Shown one piece after another: positions 1 through 12,002 of a stretch of 64,000 nucleotides of DNA. The notes under the pieces were generated by a model, which saw only the letters and a program-made list of their open reading frames with translations, searched no databases and had not been told where the DNA came from. The stretch covers positions 140,257,053 to 140,321,052 of the forward strand of contig CM048552.1 of assembly GCA_026413225.1 (NCBI GenBank), written 5' to 3'. The translations under genes and the position numbers were made by a program. The first letter of the stretch is position 1. The number at the start of each line of letters is the position of its first letter. The stretch is from Otis tarda (lineage: Eukaryota > Chordata > Aves > Otidiformes > Otididae).

Positions 1-195
1 AGGGTGACCAAGCACTGGCACAGGTTTCCCAGTGGTGTTGTGGAGTCTCCATCCTTGGAGCTACTGAAAAGATATCTGGATGTGCTCTTGGGCAACTGGG
101 TCTAGGAAGCCCTACTTGAGCAGGTGGTTTGGAACAGATGGCCTTCAGAAGTCCCTTCTAACCTCAACCATCCTGTGACTCTATGGCTTTCTAAA
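1..195 (+). mobile_element. CR1 LINE, 3' end fragment
   Basis: Non-LTR retrotransposon fragment cut by the left window edge. It shows the typical CR1 3' series: the last ORF2 codons (wording like 'trp-asn...ser-leu-glu'), a short 3' UTR, then a decayed tail reading CTTCTAACCTCAACCATCCTGTGACTCTATGG split over positions 156-186. The tail is worn compared with the copies at 26900 and 61070, so this is an older insertion. The rest of the element lies outside the window. Confidence 0.85.
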
Positions 196-1670
196 TGTCT
201 GCCTGATCAGTGAAATACATAGTGTTACATAAAATCGATGGTATCTGTTCACTCTCACAAAGATGAAGATGTACATAAAAATGACTATTGTCTATTACCA
301 AAATTAACGTTAACTATTGTTATGCTCAAAATCTCATAATGGCAAATTTAGGACGTTTATTAAATTAATTATAAGTACCTACAGTTTAAAATTGATCTGA
401 GCAGTGGCTTACTGGAATGGAGGCTAGTGCTTTCTATAGAGTACTGAAGCATGCAGGCTTTTTGAAAATTTTGGTAGCTTACTCCTTTCAGTATCATACT
501 ATTCTGAAGGTAAGAATTATACATTTTTAAGACATACATACTGTAGACCAGTGAACAAAGAGGCTTAATCTTAAAATATTAATCTTATGGGATGTCCAAT
601 TATATTCAATCATCTAGAACGGTTCCTATTTATAAGCACAGTGATAACACAAATATTGAAAATACTAGTTTAAAGCTTTCTTCTTCCAGATATAGACAAA
701 GACTTACAATTGGGATGTGTCATATCTTACATCTGTAGTATCCAAGCAGTTCTGCCTAAATGTAGAGAACTAGAGGGCTGGTTCAGTTCACCTTAGTAGA
801 ACAGACACATTTAATTTGCAGAGTAGCACTCAAAACACTATTCACTATATTTATTTCATTTACTATGAGTGTGAGGGTTTTGGTAACTGATTAAAAGTCT
901 AAATTCATCTAAAAAATTGGTGAGATAACACAACCAATGTCTTTATATATCTCATATTATTTTATTCTCAATTTGTTAATAAAATTGGGCAGTGCTTAGT
1001 CTACATTGATGGCTTAAATTATTTATAACAAAAGATCAAAGATTACTGGCTCACAACTTCCTGCTAGCTTACTACTACTTAAATAATGAATTATTAGTAA
1101 TAACAAAATAAGAAAAGAAGTATTGGAAAATTGCTGGAACATGATTAAAGTGAAGCAGAAGAAAATTTTACCTCATATGTGCCAGCATTTTACATACATT
1201 TTCAGATACTTCACTTATGGTCCAATTCTGAAAATCATACTCAAACTCTTATTTTAATTTCTAATAATTGTGAAAAAAAATTTGAAAATACAGCACTGAT
1301 TTTAGCATACCAACCTTTATATCTAACAAGAATACACATGATAAAATTTTTCAACAAGTTTTTAAGGACAGAAAATACTTTACGTTATTTACAATTTTCT
1401 TGTGAAAATACTATATCACTGTTAACTCTAAGTCATTTTAGAAAACTATTTTTTTTCCTAACATTCATAATATAGTAGTTTGCAGCCTTAAAATACACAC
1501 ATTTATTTTTTTTTTATGAGGAACAGAATATTTAATCAGTTACTTATGTTTATATTCTAGCTAAACAGCAAAAAAAAAGTATCAATTAATTAGAAATAAT
1601 GGCAACATTTTTTTTTCCTCTTAGCATATTGTAAGGGATGTCTTTTACTAATCCAAACCTGAAACTTTTC
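196..1670. other. AT-rich intergenic DNA, nothing recognised
   Basis: No repeat family, gene or RNA recognised. A 98-codon open stretch at 1179-1475 has AT-driven composition (Phe, Leu, Ile, Asn, Lys) and no family resemblance, so it is treated as chance. Confidence 0.6.
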
Positions 1671-2325
1671 ATAAAATCATACAGTCTTAGATTCTGTTAG
1701 AGTATAGTGGTCATGTGGAGAACATCTGATGCATCTACCTGCTCAAAGAAGGGCCAATATAGATCAGGTTGCTCATGACTGTGCCCAGCTGAGTTATGAG
1801 CATCTTCAAGGATGGAGGTCCCACAACTTGTCCAGCAGCCTCTCATAGTGTTTAACCACCCTCATGGTAAAAACATCTCCATATCTAATTGGAATTTCCC
1901 ATATGACAATTTAAGTGTCTGCTGCCTCTTGTCCTATCACTGTGCACCTTCAAGAGGACTCTGCACCTGCAAGTTGAGTTCATCTCCCCTACACTCTGCC
2001 ACTGGGTAGCTGAAGCACAATTAGATCTCCCATTAGCTTAGACTCAGCTCTCAGCATCTCCTCACATACCATGTATCCCAGTCCCTGAGCATCCTGGTGG
2101 CCCTTGGTTGGAGTTGCTCCAGTAGATCAGTATCCTTATTGCACTGGGGAGGTCAAGACTACTCTCCCAAGTGCCAGATGGAGGGGAACAATTACCTCCT
2201 TGGACATGCTGGCATTACTCTGGCTGGTACAGCCTGGCATGCCCAAGCTGACTTTCTCACCTGCAAAAACACACTGCAGACTTGTCCACTGGGATCCTAG
2301 GTCCTTTTCTGCAAATAACACAACA
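1671..2325 (-). mobile_element. Old, degraded CR1 LINE fragment
   Basis: Reading the minus strand, the order of recognisable CR1 3' blocks is preserved: the decayed tail (ATAAAATCATACAGTCTTAG region), 'caaggatggaggtcccacaac', 'accaccctcatggtaaaaa', 'ctcttgtcctatcac', then 'catcctggtggcccttg' and 'ttgcactggggag'. Divergence is much higher than in the CR1 copies at 40991 or 56640, with small deletions throughout and no open frame. It belongs to an older CR1 subfamily. The right boundary is approximate. Confidence 0.75.
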
Positions 2326-3478
2326 GAAAATGAATAGGCAACTTGCTTTCATAGCATTACTTACAACACTTTGAGCTCTGCAGTCTGTCCAATTTTTCAT
2401 CCTCATTATACTCTTTCCCAAACCATATATCACTAATTTGATTTTAAGGATAGTATGGGATACAATCTCATTGAGATTTTGCACCATTGACAAAAATACT
2501 ATTAGCTTCAATAGGAATATCTGTATTATTAGGTACTATTCACTACAAACAAAAAAATAGAAATTGTATCAGAGCTATGCAGGATTGTAGAGATATTCCC
2601 AAAGATGTGTAAGTAGCAAGAGTCAGAGGAAGAGGGCAAAAGTTACATTGATATCTTAATGATTGTCTACCACAGTGCCCTTCATACCGATTTAGATGCC
2701 TGAAGTCATGGCAGGCACATCTTACTCCAATCTGAAGTTACTGAGAATCATGGTAACAACATAAGCATTCTTCCAGCAGTGAGACTGAGCTGTGTGTATT
2801 AAGGTAATATATCTCATTGCACTGTATCTATGCTAGGGCTACAGCAAGAAGTAAAAATATTCCCTGCTGTCTTTATGCTTTTGTAAGTTCTGGATAACAC
2901 TGTTATCTGAATACCTTTGCGCTACTTGAATAATATAAACCATTGTAGCAACCATTAGAGGAATCCCTCAAGGACGTATTATCATGATGCTTTTTCTTTG
3001 TCTGAATCTTTCTTCTCATTATTCCAGATAAAGATAATTAAATGCATCCCCTGACACCTGAATAGTATCAGACAGCAATACATAGAACAGCAGTCTCAGC
3101 ATACACTGTGGATAAGCCCACTACTCAAGCAATCTCAGGATTACAATATGGTTTTGTACCCCCATCTCTGTACTGAGTGCTCTTGAGCTATGGCAAAGGA
3201 TGTGGAAATTTGCCATGTACAAAAAGAATAAATAAGCCTTAAATACAGTCTTTTCTCCCTTTGATGAATATGTAGCTCTATTTGATGCTGATGGCTATTA
3301 CTTGCATACAAGAAGAAGAGACTATCCCCATACCTAGGAAAATTTTAGCGAGGCTTTGTGAATAGGCATTGTGAATGCAAAAGAGGACAAGAAAACTGAA
3401 TCTAAGAACAGAATAACATGAAATTGCCAACAACTTTATGTATGTCTTCATAGTTAAATGGATTTCTGCTTCAAGGTT
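2326..3478. other. Intergenic DNA, nothing recognised
   Basis: No repeat family or gene recognised. The short open stretches here have no family resemblance. Confidence 0.55.
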
Positions 3479-4143
3479 TTCTTCCCTTCCCTTCCCTTCC
3501 CTTCCCTTCCCTTCCCTTTCCCTTCCCTTCCCTTCCCTTCCCTTCCCTTCCCTTCCCTTCCCTTCCCTTCCCTTCCCTTCCCTTCCCTTCCCTTCCCTTC
3601 CCTTCCCTTCCCTTCCCTTCCCTTCCCTTCCCTTCCCGCACGTTCCCGCACCTTCCCTTCCCTTCCCGCACCTTCCCGCACCTTCCTGCACCTTCCCTTC
3701 CCTTCCTGCACCTTCCCTTCCTGCACCTTCCCTTCCCGCACCTTCCCTTCCTGCACCTTCCTGCACCTTCCCTTCCCTTCCTGCACCTTCCCTTCCCTTC
3801 CCTTCCCTTCCCTTCCCTTCCCTTCCCTTCCCTTCCCTTCCCTTCCCTTCCCTTCCCTTCCCTTCCCTTCCCTTCCCTTCCCTTCCCTTCCCGCACCTTC
3901 CCTTCCCTTCCCCGCACCTTCCCTTCCCTTCCCTTCCCTTCCCTTCCCTTCCCTTCCCTTCCTTCTTCCCTTCCCTTCCCTTCCCTTCCTTCCCGCACCT
4001 TCCCGCACCTTCCCGCACCTTCCCTTCCCGCACCTTCCCTTCCCGCACCTTCCCGCACCTTCCCGCACCTTCCCGCACCTTCCCTTCCCGCACCTTCCCT
4101 TCCTGCACCTTCCTGCACCTTCCTTTCCTTTCCTGCACCTTCC
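3479..4143. repeat. Pentanucleotide satellite (TTCCC)n with interspersed GCACC units
   Basis: About 665 bp of tandem five-base units. The left part (to about 3636) is almost pure TTCCC, so the plus strand is a continuous pyrimidine tract. From 3637 on, GCACC and the variants TTCCT/TTCCG appear in clusters, another pure TTCCC block covers about 3785-3890, and the right end returns to mixed units. All frames are open because the unit lacks stop codons, which explains the long Pro/Ser/Phe and Gly/Arg/Lys open frames on both strands; these are not genes. Homopurine-homopyrimidine DNA of this length can form triplexes and is unstable in length. Confidence 0.97.
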
Positions 4144-4931
4144 CAAATGTGATATCCTTTTGTGTTAATAAATTTGGTTACAGTATGAAAATTACAATGG
4201 AAAAAAAATAAGTCAGCAATCACAGTTCATTAAATATTAATGTATGTGATATTTTCAGATCTTTTATGTAATTTTGCTACTACTAACAATGAAAAAAACT
4301 TGCTGTAGAAAAAAGTTTCCGTTATCATAAGTTTCTACTAAAGGTTTATTTCGTTGACAATAAAGAAAATATACATAAAAGCTAGAAGGATTGTAGGTTA
4401 GAGATACAGCTTTAATTTAGTTTCTATATTGACATATACATATTTTTTTAAGTGAATTTATATATGCAAGTAGGTAACTCCTCATACATTTTTAAATATG
4501 TTCCTGATTTATTTGGTAAACTTAATTAGTATACTTTATCAAAGTTATAAGGAAACTCTGAAACAAATATTATGGCACTAGTAAAATTTAGTGTGCTTTG
4601 CACACATCTGGCACTGTATAAGCACTGTACAATTGTCTAAGCTCAGAAGAGCTTAGTTTTTCCCCTTATTAACACTAGTAAATGACTATAATTAGGACAG
4701 GAGACTGCAGTTACCAGCCTATCTGTCCAATTCTATTTCCAAAACATTGAAAAGGTAAGGGGACCTAAAGGAATTGTTATTATGAGAATCACCATTTGAA
4801 TTGTTATAAAACTGTTCTGCTCTGGCTCAGGAATTTAGTATGCAGTTTGTTAGAAACTTTGAAAAATGTAGACTTGTCTTGACAAGATAGATGGTGATTG
4901 TCTTTGCCACTCCATAATCTTCAAGTTATAG
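4144..4931. other. AT-rich intergenic DNA, nothing recognised
   Basis: No gene, RNA or repeat family recognised between the satellite and the LTR. Confidence 0.55.
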
Positions 4932-5486
4932 TGTTCTAGTTTAACCTGGGAGGCAGCTAAATACTACACAGCTATTCGCTCACTCTCCCCACAGTGGGAT
5001 AGGGGAGAGAACTGGAAAAAAGGTAACACGCATAGGCTGAGATAGAGACAGTTTAATAGGACAGAAAATGAAAGGAAAACAATACTAATAATGATAAAAG
5101 AATATACAAATCAAATTATGCACAGTGCAATTGCTCAACACCAGCTGATCAATGCCCAGCTAGTCCCTAAGCAGCCGTCACAGTTCTCTGACTAGCTCCC
5201 TCTAATTTTATTTTTTAGCATGACATCATATGGTATGGAATATCACTTTGCCCAGTTTGAGTCAGCTGTCCTGGCTGTACCCCCTCCCAGATTCTTTGCA
5301 CCCCCGGCCTCCTCACTGGCACGGTAGTATGAGAAACTGAAAAATTATTGACTTATTGTAAGTACTGCTCAGCAACAACTAAAATATCAGTGTGTTATCA
5401 ACATTATTATCATCCTAAATCCAAAATACAGGACTATATAAGCTATCAAGAAGAAAATGAACTCTATCCCAGTCGAAATCAGGACA
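4932..5486 (-). mobile_element. Solo LTR of an avian endogenous retrovirus (about 555 bp)
   Basis: On the minus strand the unit begins TGTCCTGATTTCGACTGGGA and ends TTAAACTAGAACA, so it has TG...CA termini. Its body matches a common bird LTR type: a 'gatagagtt' motif after the start, the TGACGTCAT-like block (here ATGACATCATATGG on the plus strand at about 5220), and a poly-AATAAT region. No internal viral genes adjoin it, so it is a solo LTR. The flanks (TATAG and AACAG) do not give a convincing 5-bp duplication, which points to age or secondary change. Related copies lie at 21562 (+), 22159 (-) and, truncated, at 36190-36358. Confidence 0.8.
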
Positions 5487-5514
5487 AACAGTGTTCTTGT
5501 TGAAGATGGGAATT

Positions 5515-6465
5515 TCCGCCAAAGAGTTATGGTGAATGGAGTTAAATCCAGGTGGTGGCTGGACACAAGTGGTGTGCCCCAGGGCTCAGTATTGGGCGCA
5601 GTTCTGTTTAATATCTTTATCAATGATCTGGATGAGGAACTTGGGTGGACCCTCAGTAAACTTGAAGATGACACCAAGTTGGGCAGGAGCATTGATCTGA
5701 TTGAGGGTAGGAAGGCTCTACAGAGGGATCTGGACAGGCTGGATGAATGGACCAAGGCCAAACTGTATGAGATTTAACAAGGCTAAGTGTTGGGTCTTGC
5801 ACTTGGGTCACAACAATCCCATGCAATGGTACAGGCTTGAGGAAGGGTGGTTGGAAAGCTACCTGGCAGAAGGTAGCTTGGAGGTGTTGTCTGATAGTCA
5901 GCTGACTATGAGCCGGCAGTGCGCCTAGGTGTCCAAGAAGATCAACAGCATCCTGGTTTGTATCACAAATAGTGTGGCGAGCAGGACTAGGGAAGGGATT
6001 GTCCCTCTGTACTCAGCACTGGTGAGGCCACATCTCAAATACTGTGCTGAGTTTTGGGCCACTCATGTCAAGAAAGACATTCAGGTGCGAGAGCGTCTCC
6101 AAAGAAGAGCAACAAAGCTAGTGAAGGGTCTGGAGCACAAGCCTTATGAGAAATAACTTAAGGAATTGGGGTTGTTTAGTCTGGAGAAAAGTAGGCTCAA
6201 GGGAGACGTTATTGGTCTCTACAACTATCTGAAAGGAGGTTGTAGCAAGATGAGTGTTGGTCTCTTCTCCTACATGACAAGTGATAGGATGAGAGGAAAC
6301 AGCCTACAGTTGTGCCATGGGAGGTTTAGATTGGATATTAGGAAAAATTTCTCCACTGAAAATGTTGTCAGGCATTGGAATGAGATCTCCAGGGAAGTGG
6401 TTGAGTCACCATCCCTGGAGGTATTTAAAAGATGTGTAGATGTGGCACTTAGGAACATGGTTTAG
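5515..6465 (+). pseudogene. CR1 ORF2 reverse transcriptase remnant, interrupted
   Basis: Four consecutive pieces in different frames (about 5457-5777, 5701-5928, 5929-6156, 6166-6465) cover the C-terminal half of CR1 reverse transcriptase. Visible motifs are [20 protein letters not shown], then [10 protein letters not shown], where the catalytic FADD box is changed to LEDD (the two aspartates remain), and the C-terminal '[13 protein letters not shown]' and '[11 protein letters not shown]' blocks. The endonuclease and N-terminal RT are absent. Stops and shifts make it non-functional. Confidence 0.9.
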
Positions 6466-6546
6466 TGGTGGACTTGGCAATGCTAGGTTAATGGTTGGTC
6501 TTGATTATCTTAAAGGTCTTTTCCAACCTATAATGATTCTATGATT
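5515..6546 (+). mobile_element. CR1 LINE, 5'-truncated, with complete 3' end
   Basis: Begins within the reverse transcriptase region of ORF2 and runs to the CR1 tail ('aacctataatgattctatgatt' region, ending near 6546). The 3' part has the usual order: terminal ORF2 codons, 'tggtttagtggtggacttgg', then a short UTR. It follows the minus-strand LTR at 4932-5486 with about 28 bp of unassigned sequence between them. 5' truncation is normal for LINE insertion. Confidence 0.92.
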
Positions 6547-6674
6547 CAAACTATACGTCAATTGCTGCAGTCACAAGAAATAATTAAATGTGGACAAGTG
6601 TTGTAGCCAGAACTTTGTTACATTAAAAGAGGTATAACAGAAGGAAGAAACTACTTTTTCAAGGGTGAGAATAG

Positions 6675-6846
6675 GAAGGGAGGAAGGAGGAAGGAGGAAG
6701 GAGGAAGGAAGGAAGGAAGGAAGGAAGGAAGGAAGGAAGGAAGGGAGGAAGGGAGGAAGGGAGGAAGGGAGGAAGGGAGGAAGGGAGGAAGGGAGGAAGG
6801 GAGGAAGGGAGGAAGGGAGGAAGGGAGGAAGGGAGGAAGGAAGGAG
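6675..6846 (+). repeat. GGAA / GGGAGGAA microsatellite (polypurine tract)
   Basis: About 170 bp with only A and G on the plus strand. It starts as GGAGGAA units, becomes a pure GGAA array (about 6705-6742), then a regular eight-base GGAAGGGA array to about 6840. The unit lacks stops, so open frames on both strands here are artefacts. It lies 130 bp downstream of the CR1 tail. Confidence 0.97.
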
Positions 6847-7393
6847 ATCTTCTCAATTTGTTTAATATGTAACATTATAGATTGTGGCTGTAGGTCGTGG
6901 ATCTTGGGTGAAAAGTGATACCTTGCAGAGCAAGATCATTGGGATTCCCATAAATACTGTGTTAGAACTTTATCACACATTAGCAATCTTAAGTCAATGG
7001 ACATTGAGTTTAGAAAGACTCATTCATATCTCAAATAACCCATAATAAAACAAAAAGAATAATCATCTCTAAATACAATTATAATTGAGAATTTCTGCAC
7101 TAATTTCAAAACTTACATTTAGAATCTGAAGTACATTCACATCACAAATATAGATACCTAAATTAATCACCTCACTCAGATAGCTTGCTGTGCTAAGTTT
7201 CTGCTGTAATCAGTGAAGAAAGAGATTAGTCTTCTGAACTGATGTCTGTCAGAGACTAATTTAGGCTATTGCTATTTTTGGAGTCTAAACTGCATATTGA
7301 AAACACTCATCCATTTCTCTTTATGGTACGAATTTCACAAACAAAATGTTTTACTTCAGTTTGAAATACACAGGTATGGAGTATTTATCAAGT
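6847..7393. other. AT-rich intergenic DNA, nothing recognised
   Basis: No gene or repeat family recognised. Confidence 0.55.
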
Positions 7394-7640
7394 CATAGAA
7401 TCATAGAATCGTAGAATGGTTAGGGTTGGAAGGGACCTTCAAAGGTCATCTAGTCCAACTCCCCTGCAAGGAGCAGGGACATCTTCAACCAGATCAGGTT
7501 GCTCAGAGCCCCATCCAGCCTGGCCTTGAATGTTTCCAGGGATGGGGCTTCCACCACCTCTCTGGGCAACCTGTTCCAGTGTTCTACCACTCTCATTGTA
7601 AAAAAAAACATTTTTCCTAATATTTAATCTTGGATTTGTA
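7394..7640 (-). mobile_element. CR1 LINE, short 3' fragment
   Basis: Starts on the plus strand with the diagnostic inverted tail TCATAGAATCATAGAATCG, then GGTTGGAAGGGACCTTCAAA and the terminal ORF2 codons ('ggttgctcagagccccatccagcc', 'tctctgggcaacctgttccag'). It stops after about 250 bp, so it is a strongly 5'-truncated copy. The tail is well preserved, which suggests a younger insertion than the copy at 1671. Confidence 0.93.
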
Positions 7641-10600
7641 GTACCTCCCAGGATTCAGCCTCCACAGTGGAAACATATTTCCCCAAATCTGAGAAGTCAT
7701 CCTTATCTAGTGAGAATGCTTTATGGGCAACTATAAAGTGACTGAGAATAAAATGAGAATGCTTGGCTATTATAAACTGGTGTAATTCTTTTACTTTCAA
7801 TGGAAATTACCTGGTTGAGCATATGATGGTAAGAGTGTAATAAGTATATTGAAATTTAATGTGGCAATTCAGTGACTTCGGTATTGTAAGAATAAAGAAA
7901 GCACCAAAGATGATTCTTCAGATAGAGGAGAAAGAATATTTTCCTCCATGCCATTTTATTAGAAACATGTTTCTCTAAAATCAGTTTTGAATCTGCTTTA
8001 CTACATACCTACATGAAACATAAATAACTTGTTTTTGAAAAATAATACATATTAAAGCCTTGGAACATAAGAGGTTTTATGGCAACATCAGAAGTATGTT
8101 TATTCAAAACAAACTGTAAACACATGTTAATGCAAATAACACTAAAATTTGAAGAAACAATTATCAGATTATTCCAAAGTGCACTTCCAATTAAGATATC
8201 CTATAATTTATTTTATTAAAAACATACATATACTTCCTCCTAAAAAAAAACAAACACAAAAATAACCCCCACCCTTATCTATTTTGTTGCAATGAAAGAA
8301 ATCCTTGCAAAATTCGTCTTAGAAACTGACAAAGACTGTGCTGCAGAATACAATATTGTGATAGAGATATTTGTTCTCATTAGAGTAAGCAATCATTTCT
8401 CCATGGTGCAGTATAACACTCTGCATGTGTTTATGATTCAGTCCCAGTAACACTGTATCCCTGTTAGCATGATTAATCAGCCCAAACAGAATACAGCTGG
8501 GATATAACTATCCTGCTGCTTGCTGCAGAGCTGAATCAGTCAGGGCTGGTTAAGGAAGTCTGCCCTTTCCCTCTATTGCACATTGTGGACATGACCTGTG
8601 ACTCTCTGCAATGCTGATATAATATTACTTTCAAGCCACTGTCTTATCACCTTTCACACATATCGTTTATTTTCTCACAGCAGGGCACATTGGAATGTAA
8701 AAATTGGTAAGGAACTTAGCAGTGTCACAGTTTTTCAGTAAAAAATGCCTGTTTGTTAAAGAATTAAAAAATCCCACATATTATCTTGAGGATATATCCT
8801 TTAATATTTTTTTTTCTTCAATTAAACCATTGAAAAATAAGATTCAAAATTCTCAACATATAATTTTGGAAACTATTGAATGAAAGGTTGCTATTTCCTT
8901 CCTAGGTATAATGCATTTCCTATTGCTCCAGATCACCAGCTGAGATCTCAATGTTTTTGTTAGTTGTTTTCTGTCCTAACATCCTTTCCAAACAAGCAAC
9001 AGAAGTAGATAGGTAGACCTTTGAGGTCTTTGAGTAAAAAAAAAAAAAAAAAAGAGTAATTGGTTTTTTTTTAATTACACTAGGCATAACACAAGAAAGG
9101 GTTGTGGGTTTGGTTTTGTTTTGTTTTTTCTTACGGCAAATCAACAATGAATAAACATAGGAGCTATTCAGGAAAATTTCATTTGGGATTCATACTTTCC
9201 CCAGTGCAAGCATGGAAAATTCTGGTGATCAAGACTGATCTCCCTGTCTTAGTCAATAGAAACAACTAAATACCCCTGGATGATCCTGCATTTCATCCTA
9301 AAAATGGTGTTAGAGGTGTGTGAGGAAGACTCCTCGTTCCTGTGGGAGTCTGCCAGGTCTATAGCTGTGGTGACCTAGGGCACTTCACACAACACTAAAA
9401 ATCCACAAATAACTTCATACCTAGTGTCTATTTGAGTATGAACAGAGCAGCTCTCTGTGTCCTGTCTATTGCATTGCTCAGGACTAATCAGACGTAAATA
9501 TTGACATGAAATGGCATCCAAGATGCTCTGGGGTATTCAGGGTCGACAAATACGAGACAGGACCTATGGAAAACCCATAGTCTTTTGGAATAAGTTTCAT
9601 GTCAGGTGGGATATTCTTGATCCTGCCAAATCTCATTACCACCCTTACATACTGGCAATTGAATAAAGCCTTAGATTTTCATTAACTATAAAAGCATTGT
9701 AGACAACTAGTTTGCATGTAACTACCAACTTTCCCACATCTTGTTTTTTTGGACTTGGAGGTGAAAGTCACCCTTACTGTCTAGAAAATGAAAGTATCTA
9801 AATGCCACCTTCTAAGTCCATCTTCATGTAATTTCTGCTGCCTGGAATACTTTTTTTCAGGTCCTTCAGCTGATATGGGCATCAAATTAGAGTGAGTTTC
9901 TGTAAACAACGTCAATTATTAATACAAGTCATATCAAATACTAAATTTCAACGGTTTTCTTTTTATTCTTCTGATTACTGACTTTATTTTAATCTGCCCT
10001 TAACAATGATATTTCAATCTTTACATGCTTTCAGCTGTAAAGTTTTGCTTCCGCAGTAGCCTGTAAAATGCTGTGGTCTTTATGCAAGACCTGGTCTAGC
10101 ATAAGCAAAGAAAAATTATTTTAATGAAGACATAAATATCTGGATGACTTGAAAACCTAATGTTAGTATGGAAAACAGTAGGTCCAAACAAAATTCTATT
10201 TAAAAATCTGACTCTAAAACAGGACCATTGGATTATTTCTGAAGTTTTAGGACTGGAGATTACCAGTGGTTGTTGTCAAAGTACACTGAAGTTTTTCATC
10301 TATTCTGTTATGAAGACATACACTGCTGTAAGTTTCTGTAATAGAGAACCTGGAGATATTTGAATATTTATAAGTCATCTACATACCTTAGTTCAATTTA
10401 AAAGGAATAATTTTACTATGAGTGTTGTTAACTTTTTAGCTTGTTCTGTGTTTCCATACACTGAGTTCTGTTCTGTTCTGACAAAACAAATGGTACATCA
10501 AAATAACCACCAAGGGTGGAATGTAATGTTTCTAGGAAAACATAGGAATAATTACTCATCAGAGTTTCAAGAAACTCCACTTCTGCTGGCTCCCCTCTGC

Positions 10601-11106
10601 TTCCAGGTGTAATAGCAGTTGGTCATTACACCTGTGTAAGCCTGAACACACTATCTTCACCATTTTCTTCAGCATTTAGGTCACACTGGTTTGTAAGGTC
10701 TAACGAGTTTCAGGGTAACTTATGGCAGAAATCTTTACTAGTAACTCTTCAAGTTTACAAGGTAAATGTTGAAGTGTCTTTTTTTTACTCTTTTGAAAAG
10801 AAAGATGTCCAATTTTCCTTTACAACTTTTCACAATGTCTACTTCCTTTTTTTTTTTTTGTGAATTTTTAAATTTTTTTTTTATTTGCTTAGGATTTTTT
10901 TTGGTGAATCTGGACTTCATTACGTAGTTATCTCTTTACCTGTTTTTGGATTACTGTTAATGCTATTGATGTCTTTTTTCCTTTTTTTTTTAATCTGTTA
11001 GGTTTCTATTCTTACTTTGTTTCACACTATAGTAACGTACTAGGTGATGCATATGTATGGTGTTACTACTACAAAGACTTTAAAAGAGCTTAATTATATA
11101 CTTTCG
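7641..11106. other. AT-rich intergenic DNA with short homopolymers
   Basis: No gene or repeat family recognised. It holds an A run at 9036-9054, T/G-rich stretches near 9104-9128, and T runs near 10848-10885 and 10979-10993. Open stretches at 10160, 10418 and 10738 are short and of low complexity. Confidence 0.55.
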
Positions 11107-12002
11107 TGTTGTATTGAGTGTAGGTGTCAAGGCGCTGGCTGCAGGGATGCTGCAGAGTGGTGTCTGTGAGAAGAGGCGATGGGCTGCCCCATGCCTGACA
11201 CAGCTGTTTCCAGCTGACTCCAATAGACCTACTGCTGGGCGTAGCAGAGCCCCTCAGACAAGATGATGGTGCTTTGGGGAAAACATAGTTAAGAAAGGGT
11301 GATAAACAGCAGGCACAAAAAATATCAGACAAGCATAGGACAAGGGGAAAAAAATTACAGTAGAGGGAACACCATAGTCAGTGAAGAAGGAGGAGGAGGA
11401 GATGCTTCAGATGCAGGAACAGGTATTTCACTGCAGCCAGTGCAGGACTGTGCCAGAACAGATGTCCACACTGCAGCCCATGAAGGACCCCACATCAGAG
11501 GAGACTGATATTACCTGAAGGAACTGTGGTTCATGGAGAACGCATGCTGGAGCAGGTTTATCCTGAAGGACTGCAGCCCATGGAGAAGACTTACACTGGA
11601 GCAGGTGAAAAGTGAGAGGAGGAAGGAGTAGCACAGAAAAAGTGCTATTTCCTGACTGCAGCCCCCTATTTCCTCCACCTTTTGCTGTGCATGGTTGGGG
11701 GTAGAGGAGCTGGAAATGAAAGAGTGAAGTTGACCCTGGGAAAAGGGCAGGAGGGGAGACATTATTTTGATCTTCTTGTCTTCCTTTCTCAACAACCTGC
11801 TCTGTTTTTAATTGGCAATATATTAAATTAGTTTTCCTCAAATTGAGACTGTTTTGCCCATGATTGTAATTTGTGGGTTATCTCCCTGTCTTTATCTGGA
11901 TCCATGAGCTTTTTAATCTTATTTTCTCTGGCTTGTTTAGGAGGGTGAGTGGGAGAGCAGCTAGGTGGAAGTTTGGTCCTTAGCCAAGGTCAATCCATCA
12001 CA
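11107..12002 (+). mobile_element. ERVL-like solo LTR (about 896 bp)
   Basis: Begins TGTTGTATTGAG and ends AGGTCAATCCATCACA. The middle contains the repeated 'ctgcagcccatggagaag...actggagcagg' phrases, and the 3' part has 'cctcaaattgagactgttttgcc' and 'gtaatttgtgggttatctccctg', an arrangement known from bird ERVL-class LTRs. The same phrases occur in the 1.15-kb LTRs at 38386, 53645 and 58692, so this is a distant relative. Flanks are TTTCG and TTTAT, a weak 3-of-5 match. No internal genes adjoin it. Open frames inside it on either strand are incidental. Confidence 0.82.

Noticed and set aside
3278-4223. Five overlapping open frames of 230-286 codons on both strands
   Set aside because: They are translations of a stop-free five-base satellite (Ser/Pro/Phe/Leu or Gly/Arg/Lys repeats), present in several frames at once.
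8390-8700. Possible conserved regulatory element (less AT-rich, ATTAATCAGC-type words)
   Set aside because: Nothing in a single sequence separates it from background; a multi-species alignment would be needed.
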